Shown piece by piece: positions 45,510 through 54,320 of a DNA stretch of 64,000 nucleotides (its first letter is position 1; each line of letters opens with the position of its first letter). The notes beneath the pieces were generated by a model. It was not told the origin of the DNA. It was given only the letters and a program-made list of their open reading frames with translations, and ran no database searches. The position numbers and the translations under genes are program-made. Source of the DNA: Pedobacter mucosus (GTDB lineage: Bacteria; Bacteroidota; Bacteroidia; Sphingobacteriales; Sphingobacteriaceae); assembly GCF_022200785.1 (NCBI RefSeq), contig NZ_CP087585.1, forward strand, positions 4,526,001 to 4,590,000. The letters are read 5' to 3'.

Positions 45510-45517
45510 TACTTTTG
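45510..45517 (+). promoter_or_regulatory. -7 promoter box of the dehydrogenase gene
   Basis: TACTTTTG fits TAnnTTTG and ends 7 bases before the ATG at 45525, predicting a 5' leader of only about 4 bases. The -33 region is not convincing. Confidence 0.4.
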
Positions 45518-45524
45518 CTTACAG

Positions 45525-46451
45525 ATGAAAAAAATATTGATTGTTGATGATTTACACCCGGCTTTTAAAGAGCAGGCAATTGCAATGGGTTACGAAGTTG
45601 ATGATGAACCACAAATTACTCGGCAAGAAACCTTAGAAAAGATTAAAGATTATGTTGGCATTGCTGTTAGAACAAAATTCAGAATCGATGCGGATATTTT
45701 CGCTGCTGCACTTAATTTAAAATTCGTAGCTCGAGCTGGAGCTGGTTTAGATAATATTGATGATAGAATTGCTTCCACAAGAAATATTCAGTTAATAAAT
45801 GCTCCAGAAGGAAATCGTGATGCCGTTGGCGAACATGCTACAGGATTACTTTTGTCCTTAATGAATAATTTCCGCCAGGCTGATTTAGAGATCAGAAATG
45901 GTGTTTGGAATAGAGAAGGAAATCGCGGATACGAATTAAAAGGTAAAAAAGTCGGTATTATCGGTTACGGTTTTATGGGTCAAAGTTTCGCTAAAAAACT
46001 TGCAGGCTTTGAAGTTGATGTAATGGCATATGATAAATATAAAACTGGTTTTTCTGACGCTTTTGCTCGTGAAGTAAGTATGGAAGAAATTGTAAAACAT
46101 AGCGATGTGTTAAGCTTGCATATTCCTTTAACAGCCGAAACAAAACAAATGATTGATGATGAGTATTTTTATCATTTTAAAAAACCTATTTTCTTTATCA
46201 ATACCGCGAGAGGAGAGATTGTAAATACAAAAGCAGTGATGAATAATATTAAATTGGGCAAAATTTTAGGTGCCGGTTTAGATGTTTTAGAAATTGAGAA
46301 GTTTCCAGCACTTAACGAACAATCATGGTATGCTGAACTTAAAGCGAATAATAAGGTTATTTTAACTCCCCACGTTGGTGGCTGGACTTTTGATTCATAT
46401 CGTAAAATTTCAGAAGTTTTAGCTGATAAACTAAGAGTATTAGATATTTAA
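45525..46451 (+). CDS. D-2-hydroxyacid dehydrogenase (phosphoglycerate dehydrogenase-like)
   Basis: A 308-residue NAD-dependent enzyme. It shows VRTKFRIDADIF, FVARAGAGLDNIDD, GEHATGLLLSLM, the Rossmann loop GKKVGIIGYGFMGQSFAKKL near 145, LHIPLTAETKQMID, and FINTARGEIVN with the catalytic Arg. ILGAGLDVLEIEKFP follows, and the His is in TPHVGGWTFDS. Length matches the short SerA-like group without an ACT domain. It may make 3-phosphohydroxypyruvate for serine synthesis, but related 2-hydroxyacids are possible; no serC or serB is adjacent. Confidence 0.87.
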   Translation: MKKILIVDDLHPAFKEQAIAMGYEVDDEPQITRQETLEKIKDYVGIAVRTKFRIDADIFAAALNLKFVARAGAGLDNIDDRIASTRNIQLINAPEGNRDAVGEHATGLLLSLMNNFRQADLEIRNGVWNREGNRGYELKGKKVGIIGYGFMGQSFAKKLAGFEVDVMAYDKYKTGFSDAFAREVSMEEIVKHSDVLSLHIPLTAETKQMIDDEYFYHFKKPIFFINTARGEIVNTKAVMNNIKLGKILGAGLDVLEIEKFPALNEQSWYAELKANNKVILTPHVGGWTFDSYRKISEVLADKLRVLDI

Positions 46452-46464
46452 TTTAAGCACCACT

Positions 46465-47037
46465 TTATCTATACATTCCTTTTCCTTCAATAAAATTGAT
46501 CACTTTATCTGGAAGAAAAAACTGTACATTTTTATTTTCTTTAATTGCCTTACGGATAAAAGTCGACGAAATTTCCATCAACGGAGTTTCTGTAAATATT
46601 ATTGAAGAGTGATTTTCCCATTCTGAAACATTTGCTCCCGGACGTGGATAAACATAAATTTGATAATTTTTAAGGAGGATTTCATAGTTCTTCCACTTTT
46701 TAAATGAAACCAAATTATCAGCTCCCATAATAAGTACAAACTCCTTTTCAGGATATTTTTCATGAAGATATGTGAGTGTATCTATTGTGAAAGATGGTTG
46801 AGGTAAACCAAATTCAATATTACTTACCTTAACGTTTTCTGTATTTTCAGTAGCGAGTTTGGCCATTTCCAAACGATCGTACATATTGGTAAGTCCACTT
46901 TTTTCTTTTAGTGGATTATGAGGCGACACCACTAGCCAAACTTCTTTAAGTTCGGTATAGTTAGCCATGTAATTGGCAATTATTAAATGCCCGGTATGGA
47001 TGGGATTGTAAGAACCAAAGAAAAGACCAGTTTTCAT
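46465..47037 (-). CDS. nadD: Nicotinate-nucleotide adenylyltransferase
   Basis: A 190-residue enzyme of NAD synthesis that adenylates nicotinate mononucleotide. It shows the nucleotidyltransferase motif GLFFGSYNPIHTGHLIIANYM near the start, VSPHNPLKEKSGL, LIMGADNLVSFKKWKNYEIL, and the closing ISSTFIRKAI. All are diagnostic for NadD. It is the last gene of a yicC-gmk-nadD group, a gene order common in Bacteroidota. Confidence 0.95.
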   Translation of the reverse strand: MKTGLFFGSYNPIHTGHLIIANYMANYTELKEVWLVVSPHNPLKEKSGLTNMYDRLEMAKLATENTENVKVSNIEFGLPQPSFTIDTLTYLHEKYPEKEFVLIMGADNLVSFKKWKNYEILLKNYQIYVYPRPGANVSEWENHSSIIFTETPLMEISSTFIRKAIKENKNVQFFLPDKVINFIEGKGMYR

Positions 47038-47110
47038 GTTGTGGTTTCCAGTTTATAGATGTTAGATTTTCTATAAGAAATTTAGCAAATCATCTTAATA
47101 AAATGTATGG

Positions 47111-47680
47111 CTAACTATTCAAAAAATCACCCACCAACTTCTCTGCTTCTGCACAGGCGATTGCCAAATCATAGTTTTTTAGAATCACATCAAACTTATC
47201 AGCATACAATAATTCTTTCTCTGCTTTAATAAATCGTTCTTCCAATTTTTCCAAACTATCAGTTCCCCGTCCACTCAAACGTTCTTTTAGAACTTCTAAA
47301 GATGGTGGCTGAACAAAAATTGCAAGTGCATCTTCTTCATATTTACGTTTTAAACGAATTCCCCCTTCAACATCTATATCAAAAATTACATGTTTATCAT
47401 CTTCCCAAATACGCTCAATTTCCGACCGAAGTGTGCCATAAAATGTTCCATTATATACTTCTTCAAACTCAACAAATTCCTGACGGGCAACTTTATGTAG
47501 GAACTCTTCTTTTGTAATAAAATAATAATCGTTTTCATGCTTTTCTGCACCTCTCGATTCGCGTGTTGTTGCAGAAATCGAAAAACTAAGCTCAGGAAAC
47601 TTCGTTAATAAATGATGGACTATTGTTGTTTTGCCAGCTCCTGATGGTGCCGAAAATATAATTAATTTACCCTGTTTCAT
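47111..47680 (-). CDS. gmk: Guanylate kinase
   Basis: A 189-residue enzyme that phosphorylates GMP to GDP. The start at 47680 (MKQGKLIIFSAPSGAGKTTI) puts the P-loop at the usual place; the longer frame to 47716 would add a meaningless MDFPLWSLCLTK. Further motifs are SFSISATTRESRGAEKHENDYYF and VIFDIDVEGGIRLKRKY. Length is normal. It lies between yicC and nadD on the same strand. Confidence 0.95.
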   Translation of the reverse strand: MKQGKLIIFSAPSGAGKTTIVHHLLTKFPELSFSISATTRESRGAEKHENDYYFITKEEFLHKVARQEFVEFEEVYNGTFYGTLRSEIERIWEDDKHVIFDIDVEGGIRLKRKYEEDALAIFVQPPSLEVLKERLSGRGTDSLEKLEERFIKAEKELLYADKFDVILKNYDLAIACAEAEKLVGDFLNS

Positions 47681-47710
47681 TTTTGTTAAGCATAAAGACC
47701 AAAGCGGAAA

Positions 47711-47750
47711 GTCCAAAGCTTTAGTCTTTAGTCTTTAAGCTTTAAGCTTT
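47711..47750. repeat. Short direct repeats between gmk and yicC
   Basis: CTTTAGTCTTTAGTCTTTAA followed by GCTTTAAGCTTTTTATAA shows a 7-base word (CTTTAGT / CTTTAAG) four or five times in a row. It fills the short gap and overlaps the alternative longer gmk frame. Confidence 0.5.
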
Positions 47751-48626
47751 TTATAATACGTTAAGTAGTTGTTCTTTTATTTTTTCTAGTTCTTCTTTCA
47801 TACCAACCACAAATTGTTGCATCTGCGCATCGTTAGCCTTGGCACCCATAGTATTAATTTCTCTTCCAATTTCTTGAGAGATAAAACCCATCTTTTTTCC
47901 ATTTGCCTCGTTGCTTGCAAGTGTTTGTAGAAAATAATCACAATGACTTTTCAGGCGGGTTTTTTCTTCAGTAATGTCAATTTTATCAATATAATAGATT
48001 AATTCCTGCTCAAACCTATTTTGATCGATGTTGATTTTACCTACAGCATCATCTAAAAACTGAGTAAATTTATCACGAATGGCTGAAAGCCTTTTAGGTT
48101 CCAATTCCTCTACTGATTTAAAATAAGATAGAATGTTTTTAATTCTCAGCTCTAAATCAGCTTTTAAAACAGCGCCTTCGTCTTCTCTAAATTTGTTAAA
48201 GTTTGCTAATGCTTCAGTAAAAATCTGATAAAGATTGTTCCATTCATCCTCGCTTACACTTTCTTCTTTATAGCTAATTACTTCTGGAAAAGTAAGTGCT
48301 GTTTGCAACAAATTGGTGCTATTTGCATTTAGCTGATCATTTACAGCAACCAATTGATTATAATAATGAGCCAATAAGGCAGTATTTATATTAGCGCCAG
48401 TAACCTCACCACTTGGGCGTTCTACATTTATGCTTAAGCTTACTTTTCCACGTTCAATATCTTTACTACATACATTGCGTAGAATTAATTCTTTATCAGA
48501 AAAAGCCTTTGGATATTTTAAATTAAGCTCGAGAAACTTACTATTGAGCGATTTGATTTCGACACTATACTTTGCATTCGCATAATCAGCTGTTGCTAAG
48601 CCGTATCCTGTCATGGATTTTATCAT
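47751..48626 (-). CDS. yicC: YicC family endoribonuclease-like protein
   Basis: A 291-residue protein beginning IKSMTGYG, the invariant start of the family, from the ATG at 48626. It ends with the conserved GREINTMGAKANDAQMQQFV and a KEELEKIKEQ helix. In E. coli the family has been linked to stationary-phase survival and to an RNase activity. A coiled coil is likely in the middle. It is the first gene of the yicC-gmk-nadD set. Confidence 0.93.
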   Translation of the reverse strand: MIKSMTGYGLATADYANAKYSVEIKSLNSKFLELNLKYPKAFSDKELILRNVCSKDIERGKVSLSINVERPSGEVTGANINTALLAHYYNQLVAVNDQLNANSTNLLQTALTFPEVISYKEESVSEDEWNNLYQIFTEALANFNKFREDEGAVLKADLELRIKNILSYFKSVEELEPKRLSAIRDKFTQFLDDAVGKINIDQNRFEQELIYYIDKIDITEEKTRLKSHCDYFLQTLASNEANGKKMGFISQEIGREINTMGAKANDAQMQQFVVGMKEELEKIKEQLLNVL

Positions 48627-48910
48627 GCGCAAAGATAGAAAAATTTGGTGAAGTGTTGCTTTGAGATTTTATAGTTTAACAATATTCACCTTAGATGAAG
48701 TGCATTGAAGTATTGTATTGCATCATGTTGATAGGTTTTTCTAACCTATTAATGATTAAATTCTTTGCTAACGTAAGCAACATTTTATATAGAAATAGCT
48801 GGCTAAAAAAAGTGTATTAACTTTTGTTTAACAGTTTATGGACCAATATTTGTTAATTTTACACGAACGCACCATATCAAAAAGCGGTAATCAAACGCTT
48901 ACAATATTTA

Positions 48911-49621
48911 ATGTATAAACTAAAAAACATCATCATAATAATTTTTGCTTGCCTTGCTAGTAATTATGTAAGTGCCCAGGAATTTATTATAAAAGGTGTA
49001 GTATTTGAAAAAGGATCGAATTTAAGGGTAGCGTTAGCCGAAATCACCAATCAACGTACGGCTATTGGAGTTGGAAGTAATGATCTTGGTTTATTTCAAC
49101 TTAAAGCAAAATTAGGTGACACACTTTTAATCACAAAAAGAAGTTTAGCAGACCAACGAATAATTGTTAAAGGTACTCAAGATGTCATCATTTATTTAAT
49201 TCGGGAAAGCACCATGCTTGATGAAGTTAACATTATAGGAAATACTAAGAAACAAGATTTGGAGGATATTAAAAGAGATTTCAGAAATAAAGGAGTTTAT
49301 AATGGTGGGAAGTCTTCTGTTCTTTCCAGTATTTTTAGTCCATTAAATGCTTTATATAATTTAGTTGGAAAGGACCCAAAAAATGCTAGAAGATTTGGAA
49401 GATATGCTGATAATGAAATTAAGCAATCGCAAATTGATGTTTACTTCAATCAAAGCATAATTAAGAATAATACAGAATTACGAGGAGATACATTGGAAAA
49501 TTATATGTTAAATTTCCGGCCTGATTTTGAGAAAGCGCAGTATTGGAATAATTACGACTATATTAAGTACATAAAAGAGTCATCGAAAAAATATACCGAC
49601 ACTTTAGGAAAAGGCAAATAA
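48911..49621 (+). CDS. Exported protein with carboxypeptidase-regulatory-like domain
   Basis: A 236-residue protein with a signal peptide (IIIIFACLASNYVSAQ). Residues 25-100 form a CarboxypepD_reg-like beta-sandwich (FIIKGVVFEKGSNLRVALAE, IGVGSNDLGLFQLKAKLGD, ILI-like tail DVIIYLI). The rest (DEVNIIGNTKKQDLEDIKRDF, NARRFGRYADNEI) matches a group of Bacteroidota proteins that share only this architecture with TonB receptors but have no plug or barrel. Function unknown. It converges with rnc. Confidence 0.75.
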   Translation: MYKLKNIIIIIFACLASNYVSAQEFIIKGVVFEKGSNLRVALAEITNQRTAIGVGSNDLGLFQLKAKLGDTLLITKRSLADQRIIVKGTQDVIIYLIRESTMLDEVNIIGNTKKQDLEDIKRDFRNKGVYNGGKSSVLSSIFSPLNALYNLVGKDPKNARRFGRYADNEIKQSQIDVYFNQSIIKNNTELRGDTLENYMLNFRPDFEKAQYWNNYDYIKYIKESSKKYTDTLGKGK

Positions 49622-49646
49622 ATTATTGATTTTATGCTTAAATAAT

Positions 49647-50375
49647 TTAAATAGAAAGTGTTTCGCAGGCTTTTTCTGCAGCAAGTTTTTCTGCATTCTT
49701 CTTATTATAATCTCTACCAACACCAACTTTTTCACCTTCAACCACTGCACTAATGGTAAATAATTTGGCACTTTCTCCCTCACCGTTTTCTGCAAGTTCG
49801 AACATTACATCCTTGCCATGGCGCTGGCACCATTCAATTAATTTACTTTTGAAATTTGTTTCTGTAAGCTCTAGTGTATGAATGTCAATATGGGGCTTCA
49901 CAATTCTTCTTAACAAAAATTCTTTTGTAAAATTATAGCCTTTATCAATATAAATTGCACCTATGATGGCTTCAAAAGCATCACCTAACATAGAATTATG
50001 TTTGGTTTGGATACTGACCGATCGTTGGTCGTATTGTATCATTCTATCAAAGCCGATTTTTTTTGCTAACTGATTTAAATTCGCTCGATTAACAATTTTC
50101 GAACGCATTTCAGTTAAAAAACCTTCTTCTTTATAAGGGTAATGCTTAAAAAGTAGCTCCGCAATAACAGAACCTAAAACCGCATCGCCGAGAAATTCTA
50201 ATCTTTCGTTACTACTACGACTTCCATTTTTTAAAACCTTTGCAACTGAACGATGCCTGAACGCCATTTTATATAACGTAACATTGCCTGGAACAAAACC
50301 TAAAATATTTCTTAGTTTTTTAACGAACTCCTTCTCAGGAGATAGATAAAGTTTATATAATTTTAATATCGGCAT
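49647..50375 (-). CDS. rnc: Ribonuclease III
   Basis: A 242-residue double-strand-specific RNase that processes rRNA and other RNAs. The catalytic domain shows the signature NERLEFLGDAVLGSVIAELL near residue 60 and GDAFEAIIGAIYIDKGY near 135, with both acidic metal sites. The C-terminal double-stranded RNA-binding domain runs from about 170 (FKSKLIEWCQRHGKDVMFEL to AEKACETL). The gene follows acpP and fabF on the same strand, the usual order. Confidence 0.95.
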   Translation of the reverse strand: MPILKLYKLYLSPEKEFVKKLRNILGFVPGNVTLYKMAFRHRSVAKVLKNGSRSSNERLEFLGDAVLGSVIAELLFKHYPYKEEGFLTEMRSKIVNRANLNQLAKKIGFDRMIQYDQRSVSIQTKHNSMLGDAFEAIIGAIYIDKGYNFTKEFLLRRIVKPHIDIHTLELTETNFKSKLIEWCQRHGKDVMFELAENGEGESAKLFTISAVVEGEKVGVGRDYNKKNAEKLAAEKACETLSI

Positions 50376-50469
50376 TAAATAAATAACAGAATTAACGGCT
50401 TACAAGCATATTTTACCTAAGTTATCTATTTTTAACTAGCATACAAAATTATACAGCTAGGCTAATTAT

Positions 50470-51723
50470 TTATTCTTCGTACTTTTTAAAAATAACAGAA
50501 GCATTGTGTCCACCGAAACCAAAAGTATTACTTAAAGCAGCTCTAACAACACGTTTCTGAGCTTTATTAAAAGTGAAATTTAATTTAGGATCAAACGCAG
50601 GATCATCTGTAAAGTGATTAATTGTTGGAGGAACAATATCATTTTTAACAGCTAAAATTGCTGCAATTGCTTCAATAGCACCAGCTGCTCCCAAAAGGTG
50701 ACCAGTCATAGATTTGGTAGAACTTATATTTAATCTATAAGCATCTTCACCAAATAAAGTACCAATTGCTTTCGTTTCACTTATATCACCAAGTGGTGTA
50801 GAAGTTCCGTGAACATTGATATAGTCGATATCTGCGGTTGTTAAACCTGCATCTTTTAATGCATTTGTCATTACCATTCTAGCGCCTAAACCCTCAGGAT
50901 GTGGTGCTGTAATGTGATTTGCATCGGCACTCATACCACCGCCAACAAGTTCTGCATAAATTTTTGCACCCCTTGCTTTTGCATGTTCAAGTTCTTCTAA
51001 AATAATAGTTCCTGCACCTTCACCGGCAACAAAACCATCTCTATCTTTATCAAAAGGACGAGATGCAGTTGTAGGATCATCATTTCGGGTAGATAAGGCA
51101 TGCATGGCATTGAAACCACCCATTCCTGCTTCATTTATAATTGCTTCTGAACCACCGCTAATAATTACGTCTGCCATTCCTAAGCGAATATAATTAAACG
51201 CATCGATCATCGCATTTGTTGAAGAAGCACATGCTGAAACGGTAGCAAAATTTGGTCCGCGTAATCCATATTTTATAGAGATATGGCCTGGAGCAATATC
51301 AATTATCATTTTCGGAATAAAAAATGGATTGTATCTAGGCGTACCATCACCTTTTGCAAAGTTTGAAATTTCATCTAAGAAAGTTTTCAATCCGCCTATC
51401 CCAGCACCCCAAATAACGCCAATACGGTTGGTATCTAATTTTGTGAAATCAAAACCACCATCTTTAACGGCTTCATCTGTTGCAACTAAGGCATATTGTA
51501 CAAACGGATCTAACTTGCGGGCTTCTTTTTTATCCAAAAAGTCTTCGGGATTAAAGTTTTTTACCTCGCAAGCAAATTTGGTTTTGAACTTTTCAGTGTC
51601 AAAACCTTTAATAGGGGCAGCGCCACTCACCCCATTAGTCAATCCTTCCCAAAACTCGGGAACATTATTGCCTATAGGAGTGAGCGCACCCAACCCTGTT
51701 ACTACTACTCTCTTTAATTCCAT
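50470..51723 (-). CDS. fabF: Beta-ketoacyl-ACP synthase II
   Basis: A 417-residue condensing enzyme of fatty acid elongation. The Cys-His-His triad is complete: SACASSTNAM (Cys near 165), HGTSTPLGD (His near 304) and GHLLGAAGAIE (His near 342). It begins LKRVVVTGLGALTPIGNN and ends SNTFGFGGHNASVIFKK, as in FabF. The gene starts 21 bases after acpP, whose product carries its substrates. Confidence 0.96.
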   Translation of the reverse strand: MELKRVVVTGLGALTPIGNNVPEFWEGLTNGVSGAAPIKGFDTEKFKTKFACEVKNFNPEDFLDKKEARKLDPFVQYALVATDEAVKDGGFDFTKLDTNRIGVIWGAGIGGLKTFLDEISNFAKGDGTPRYNPFFIPKMIIDIAPGHISIKYGLRGPNFATVSACASSTNAMIDAFNYIRLGMADVIISGGSEAIINEAGMGGFNAMHALSTRNDDPTTASRPFDKDRDGFVAGEGAGTIILEELEHAKARGAKIYAELVGGGMSADANHITAPHPEGLGARMVMTNALKDAGLTTADIDYINVHGTSTPLGDISETKAIGTLFGEDAYRLNISSTKSMTGHLLGAAGAIEAIAAILAVKNDIVPPTINHFTDDPAFDPKLNFTFNKAQKRVVRAALSNTFGFGGHNASVIFKKYEE

Positions 51724-51744
51724 TTATACTGAAAAAGCGTAATT

Positions 51745-51981
51745 CTATTTAACGTTTTTTTCCAAATAAGCGATTGCTTGACCAACTGTACCAATGGTTT
51801 CAGCTTGATCATCAGGAATAGCTACGTTGAATTCTTTTTCAAATTCCATAATTAATTCTACGGTATCTAAAGAATCTGCACCTAAATCGTTGGTGAAAGA
51901 AGCCTCTGGCGTAACTTCGCTTTCGTCTACACCTAGTTTTTCTACGATAATAGCCTTAACTCTTGAAGCAATATCAGACAT
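51745..51981 (-). CDS. acpP: Acyl carrier protein
   Basis: A 78-residue acidic four-helix carrier of growing acyl chains. The phosphopantetheine site is the Ser in [18 protein letters not shown] near residue 38. It is followed at once by fabF and then rnc, a standard Bacteroidota order. Confidence 0.97.
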   Translation of the reverse strand: MSDIASRVKAIIVEKLGVDESEVTPEASFTNDLGADSLDTVELIMEFEKEFNVAIPDDQAETIGTVGQAIAYLEKNVK

Positions 51982-52138
51982 AATTTTATAATTTAATGGT
52001 TAAATAATTCAGTGCAAAGAAAAATAAATTCTTACAATTTTCAAATGTTTTTATTCAGACAAATAATTTGGTGTCTAAATAACACAGCGAATATAGAATT
52101 AGTTTTTTAATTTCGTTCTGTAAATAATTTATTTCGTT

Positions 52139-52558
52139 TTGAACAGAACTTACCTCAAGCTAACCCTCGATCTTGATTTTATCTTAATTGCGGTAACTGC
52201 ACCTTTAAAAGACTATGTGTTATGCCATAAAATTAATACCAGTTTAAATACTCATTTTGAAAAAGTTGAAGACCATGAAATTTATTTTAATATTGATGAA
52301 CCTTTATGGTCTTTTTCTAAGTATTACTTTTTTGTAGAGCAAGGAGATGTAGAATATTACTTAATCAGCAATAAAAGTACTGATGGTTTGCTCGTTCCTG
52401 AGATGAGTAATGTTGATTTTTTTATCATTATAAAAGAATTTATAGATCAGGAAGATTTAAATTATTTAATTAATGGCTTGAACAAACTGCCTGATATTCA
52501 GGTAGCTGCAAAGATAGAGCCGACTAAATTAAAGAGTAAAGAAAATTTGGTGCTATAA
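52139..52558 (+). CDS. IPExxxVDY family protein, probable TTG start
   Basis: A 139-residue protein of a family confined to Bacteroidota and named after a motif seen here as VPEMSNVDFFI near residue 86. It begins NRTYLKLTLDLDFILIAVTAP, the usual family beginning. No ATG lies near; the frame opens with TTG at 52139 directly before this conserved text, so a TTG start is likely. The role is unknown. The position between acpP and pyk is conserved in relatives. Confidence 0.85.
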   Translation: MNRTYLKLTLDLDFILIAVTAPLKDYVLCHKINTSLNTHFEKVEDHEIYFNIDEPLWSFSKYYFFVEQGDVEYYLISNKSTDGLLVPEMSNVDFFIIIKEFIDQEDLNYLINGLNKLPDIQVAAKIEPTKLKSKENLVL

Positions 52559-52587
52559 ATGTTATATACTTGGTGTATTAAATACAC

Positions 52588-52595
52588 TATATTTG
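52588..52595 (+). promoter_or_regulatory. Possible -7 box of pyk
   Basis: TATATTTG matches TAnnTTTG exactly, 110 bases before the pyk ATG. The -33 region shows only a partial match (TTGG, short spacing), so this is tentative. Confidence 0.3.
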
Positions 52596-52704
52596 ATGGC
52601 TATAAATAACGAACAAAAAACAAATTATATAAATTCAATGCAGTTTAATTATTTTAGGTAATTAATTAATGCTTCAAAACTGCATTTCTAAATCAATTAA
52701 TTAA

Positions 52705-54135
52705 ATGAAACCTTTTCATTCGAGAACTAAAATTGTTGCCACGCTTGGGCCTGCATCTGCAAAACCAGATGTATTATATAGTATGTTTAATGCAGGTTTA
52801 GATGTTTGCCGTCTAAATTTCTCACATGGTTCACAAGCCGATCATCAAGCTGTTTTAGATACTATTAAAGATCTAAACAAAAAATACGATTATAATGTTG
52901 GCATTCTTGCCGATTTACAAGGACCAAAAATTCGTATTGGCCTGGTAAAAGAAGGTGGTATTAACTTAATTAATGGAAAAACTACTATCATTACTACGCA
53001 GGAGTGTATTGGTAATGAAGAACGTATTTACATTACTTATCAAAGCTTTCCGCAAGATGTACAAGCAGGTGAAATTATCCTTTTAGATGATGGAAAACTA
53101 CAAATGAAGGTAATCTCTACGAACTTAAAAGATGAGGTTGTTTGCGAAATCGTTCATGGTGGTATTTTAACCTCGAGAAAAGGTGTAAATCTTCCAAACA
53201 CAAAAGTATCTATTCCATCTTTAACATTAGAAGATCGCGAAAATCTTGAATTTGTTTTAAAAAATGATGTAGAGTGGATCGGATTATCTTTTGTGCGTAA
53301 GGCTGAAGATATTATTGAACTAAAGAAAATAATTGCTGAGCGTGGTAAAACTGCTCGAGTAATTGCTAAAATAGAAAAACCAGAAGCTATTGCAAATATT
53401 GATGAAATTATTGCAGTTTCTGATGGAATTATGGTTGCACGTGGCGATTTAGGTGTTGAATGCCCAATGGAAGAAGTTCCGTTGTTGCAAAAAATGATTG
53501 TTGCGAAATGTAGAGCGGCTTCAAAACCAGTAATTGTAGCTACACAGATGTTAGAGAGCATGATTACAACACCTCGCCCTACGCGTGCTGAGGTTAATGA
53601 TGTAGCAAATTCGGTTTTAGATGGTGCTGATGCAGTGATGTTAAGTGGAGAAACCTCAGTAGGTGAGTTTCCATTGATCGTTATTGAAACGATGCAGAAA
53701 ATTATTCAAAATATTGAAACTAATAATTATCCTTTTAATCCTGATAAGTTTTTAAAACCAAAATCACCATCTTTTTTAAGTGATGCTATTTGTGATTCTG
53801 CTTGTTTTTTAGCTAAACAAACCAATGCAGTAGGTATTGTATCGATGACTTTGAGTGGATATACTGCTTTTGAAATTTCTAGTCACAGACCAGAAGCCTT
53901 AACATTTATTTTTACAAGTAACCGGGCTTTATTAAACGCTGTGAGTTTACTTTGGGGCGTTAGAGGTTTTTACTACGATAAATTCGATAGTACTGATACT
54001 ACTATTATTGAAGTTAATGAAATACTGAAAAGTAAAAAATTAGTTAAGCAGGGCGATATTATTATTAATACTGCTGCTATCCCAATGGAAGCAAAAGGAA
54101 AAACTAATATGTTAAAAATTACTGTTGTAGATTAA
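52705..54135 (+). CDS. pyk: Pyruvate kinase
   Basis: A 476-residue glycolytic enzyme that makes pyruvate and ATP from phosphoenolpyruvate. It shows TKIVATLGPAS, the active-site Arg region CRLNFSHG, ILADLQGPKIRIG, the signature AKIEKPEAIANIDEII with the catalytic Lys, VARGDLGVE, and TRAEVNDVANSVLDGADAVMLSGETSVGEFP. The C-terminal allosteric domain is present. The terminator follows 17 bases later. Confidence 0.96.
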   Translation: MKPFHSRTKIVATLGPASAKPDVLYSMFNAGLDVCRLNFSHGSQADHQAVLDTIKDLNKKYDYNVGILADLQGPKIRIGLVKEGGINLINGKTTIITTQECIGNEERIYITYQSFPQDVQAGEIILLDDGKLQMKVISTNLKDEVVCEIVHGGILTSRKGVNLPNTKVSIPSLTLEDRENLEFVLKNDVEWIGLSFVRKAEDIIELKKIIAERGKTARVIAKIEKPEAIANIDEIIAVSDGIMVARGDLGVECPMEEVPLLQKMIVAKCRAASKPVIVATQMLESMITTPRPTRAEVNDVANSVLDGADAVMLSGETSVGEFPLIVIETMQKIIQNIETNNYPFNPDKFLKPKSPSFLSDAICDSACFLAKQTNAVGIVSMTLSGYTAFEISSHRPEALTFIFTSNRALLNAVSLLWGVRGFYYDKFDSTDTTIIEVNEILKSKKLVKQGDIIINTAAIPMEAKGKTNMLKITVVD

Positions 54136-54152
54136 TTTTTAGCTAAAAAATT

Positions 54153-54182
54153 AAAATGCCCAAGTGTAAGCTTGGGCATTTT
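54153..54182 (+). terminator. Terminator of pyk
   Basis: AAAATGCCCAAG and CTTGGGCATTTT form a 12-bp perfect stem with a 6-base loop ending in T residues, just ahead of the tRNA gene. Confidence 0.85.
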
Positions 54183-54192
54183 GTTTAAAATA

Positions 54193-54279
54193 GGAGAGGT
54201 GTCAGAGTGGCCGAACGAGCCAGCTTGGAAAGCTGGTGTACTGGCAACAGTACCGAGGGTTCGAATCCCTCCCTCTCCG
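54193..54279 (+). tRNA. tRNA-Ser (GGA)
   Basis: An 87-base tRNA. The acceptor stem is GGAGAGG with CCTCTCC (54272-54278) and discriminator G. The anticodon arm is CCAGC-TTGGAAA-GCTGG with anticodon GGA at 54227-54229. A long variable arm (GTACTGGCAACAGTAC) marks class II and, with the anticodon and discriminator G, serine. The T arm GAGGGTTCGAATCCCTC is normal. No CCA is encoded. Confidence 0.97.
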
Positions 54280-54320
54280 CATTTACAAAGAGTTTTTATT
54301 TATTAAATTGACTGCATTTA

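Noticed and set aside
53154..53561. Minus-strand open frame of 135 codons inside pyk
   Set aside because: Antisense shadow of the strongly conserved pyruvate kinase core.
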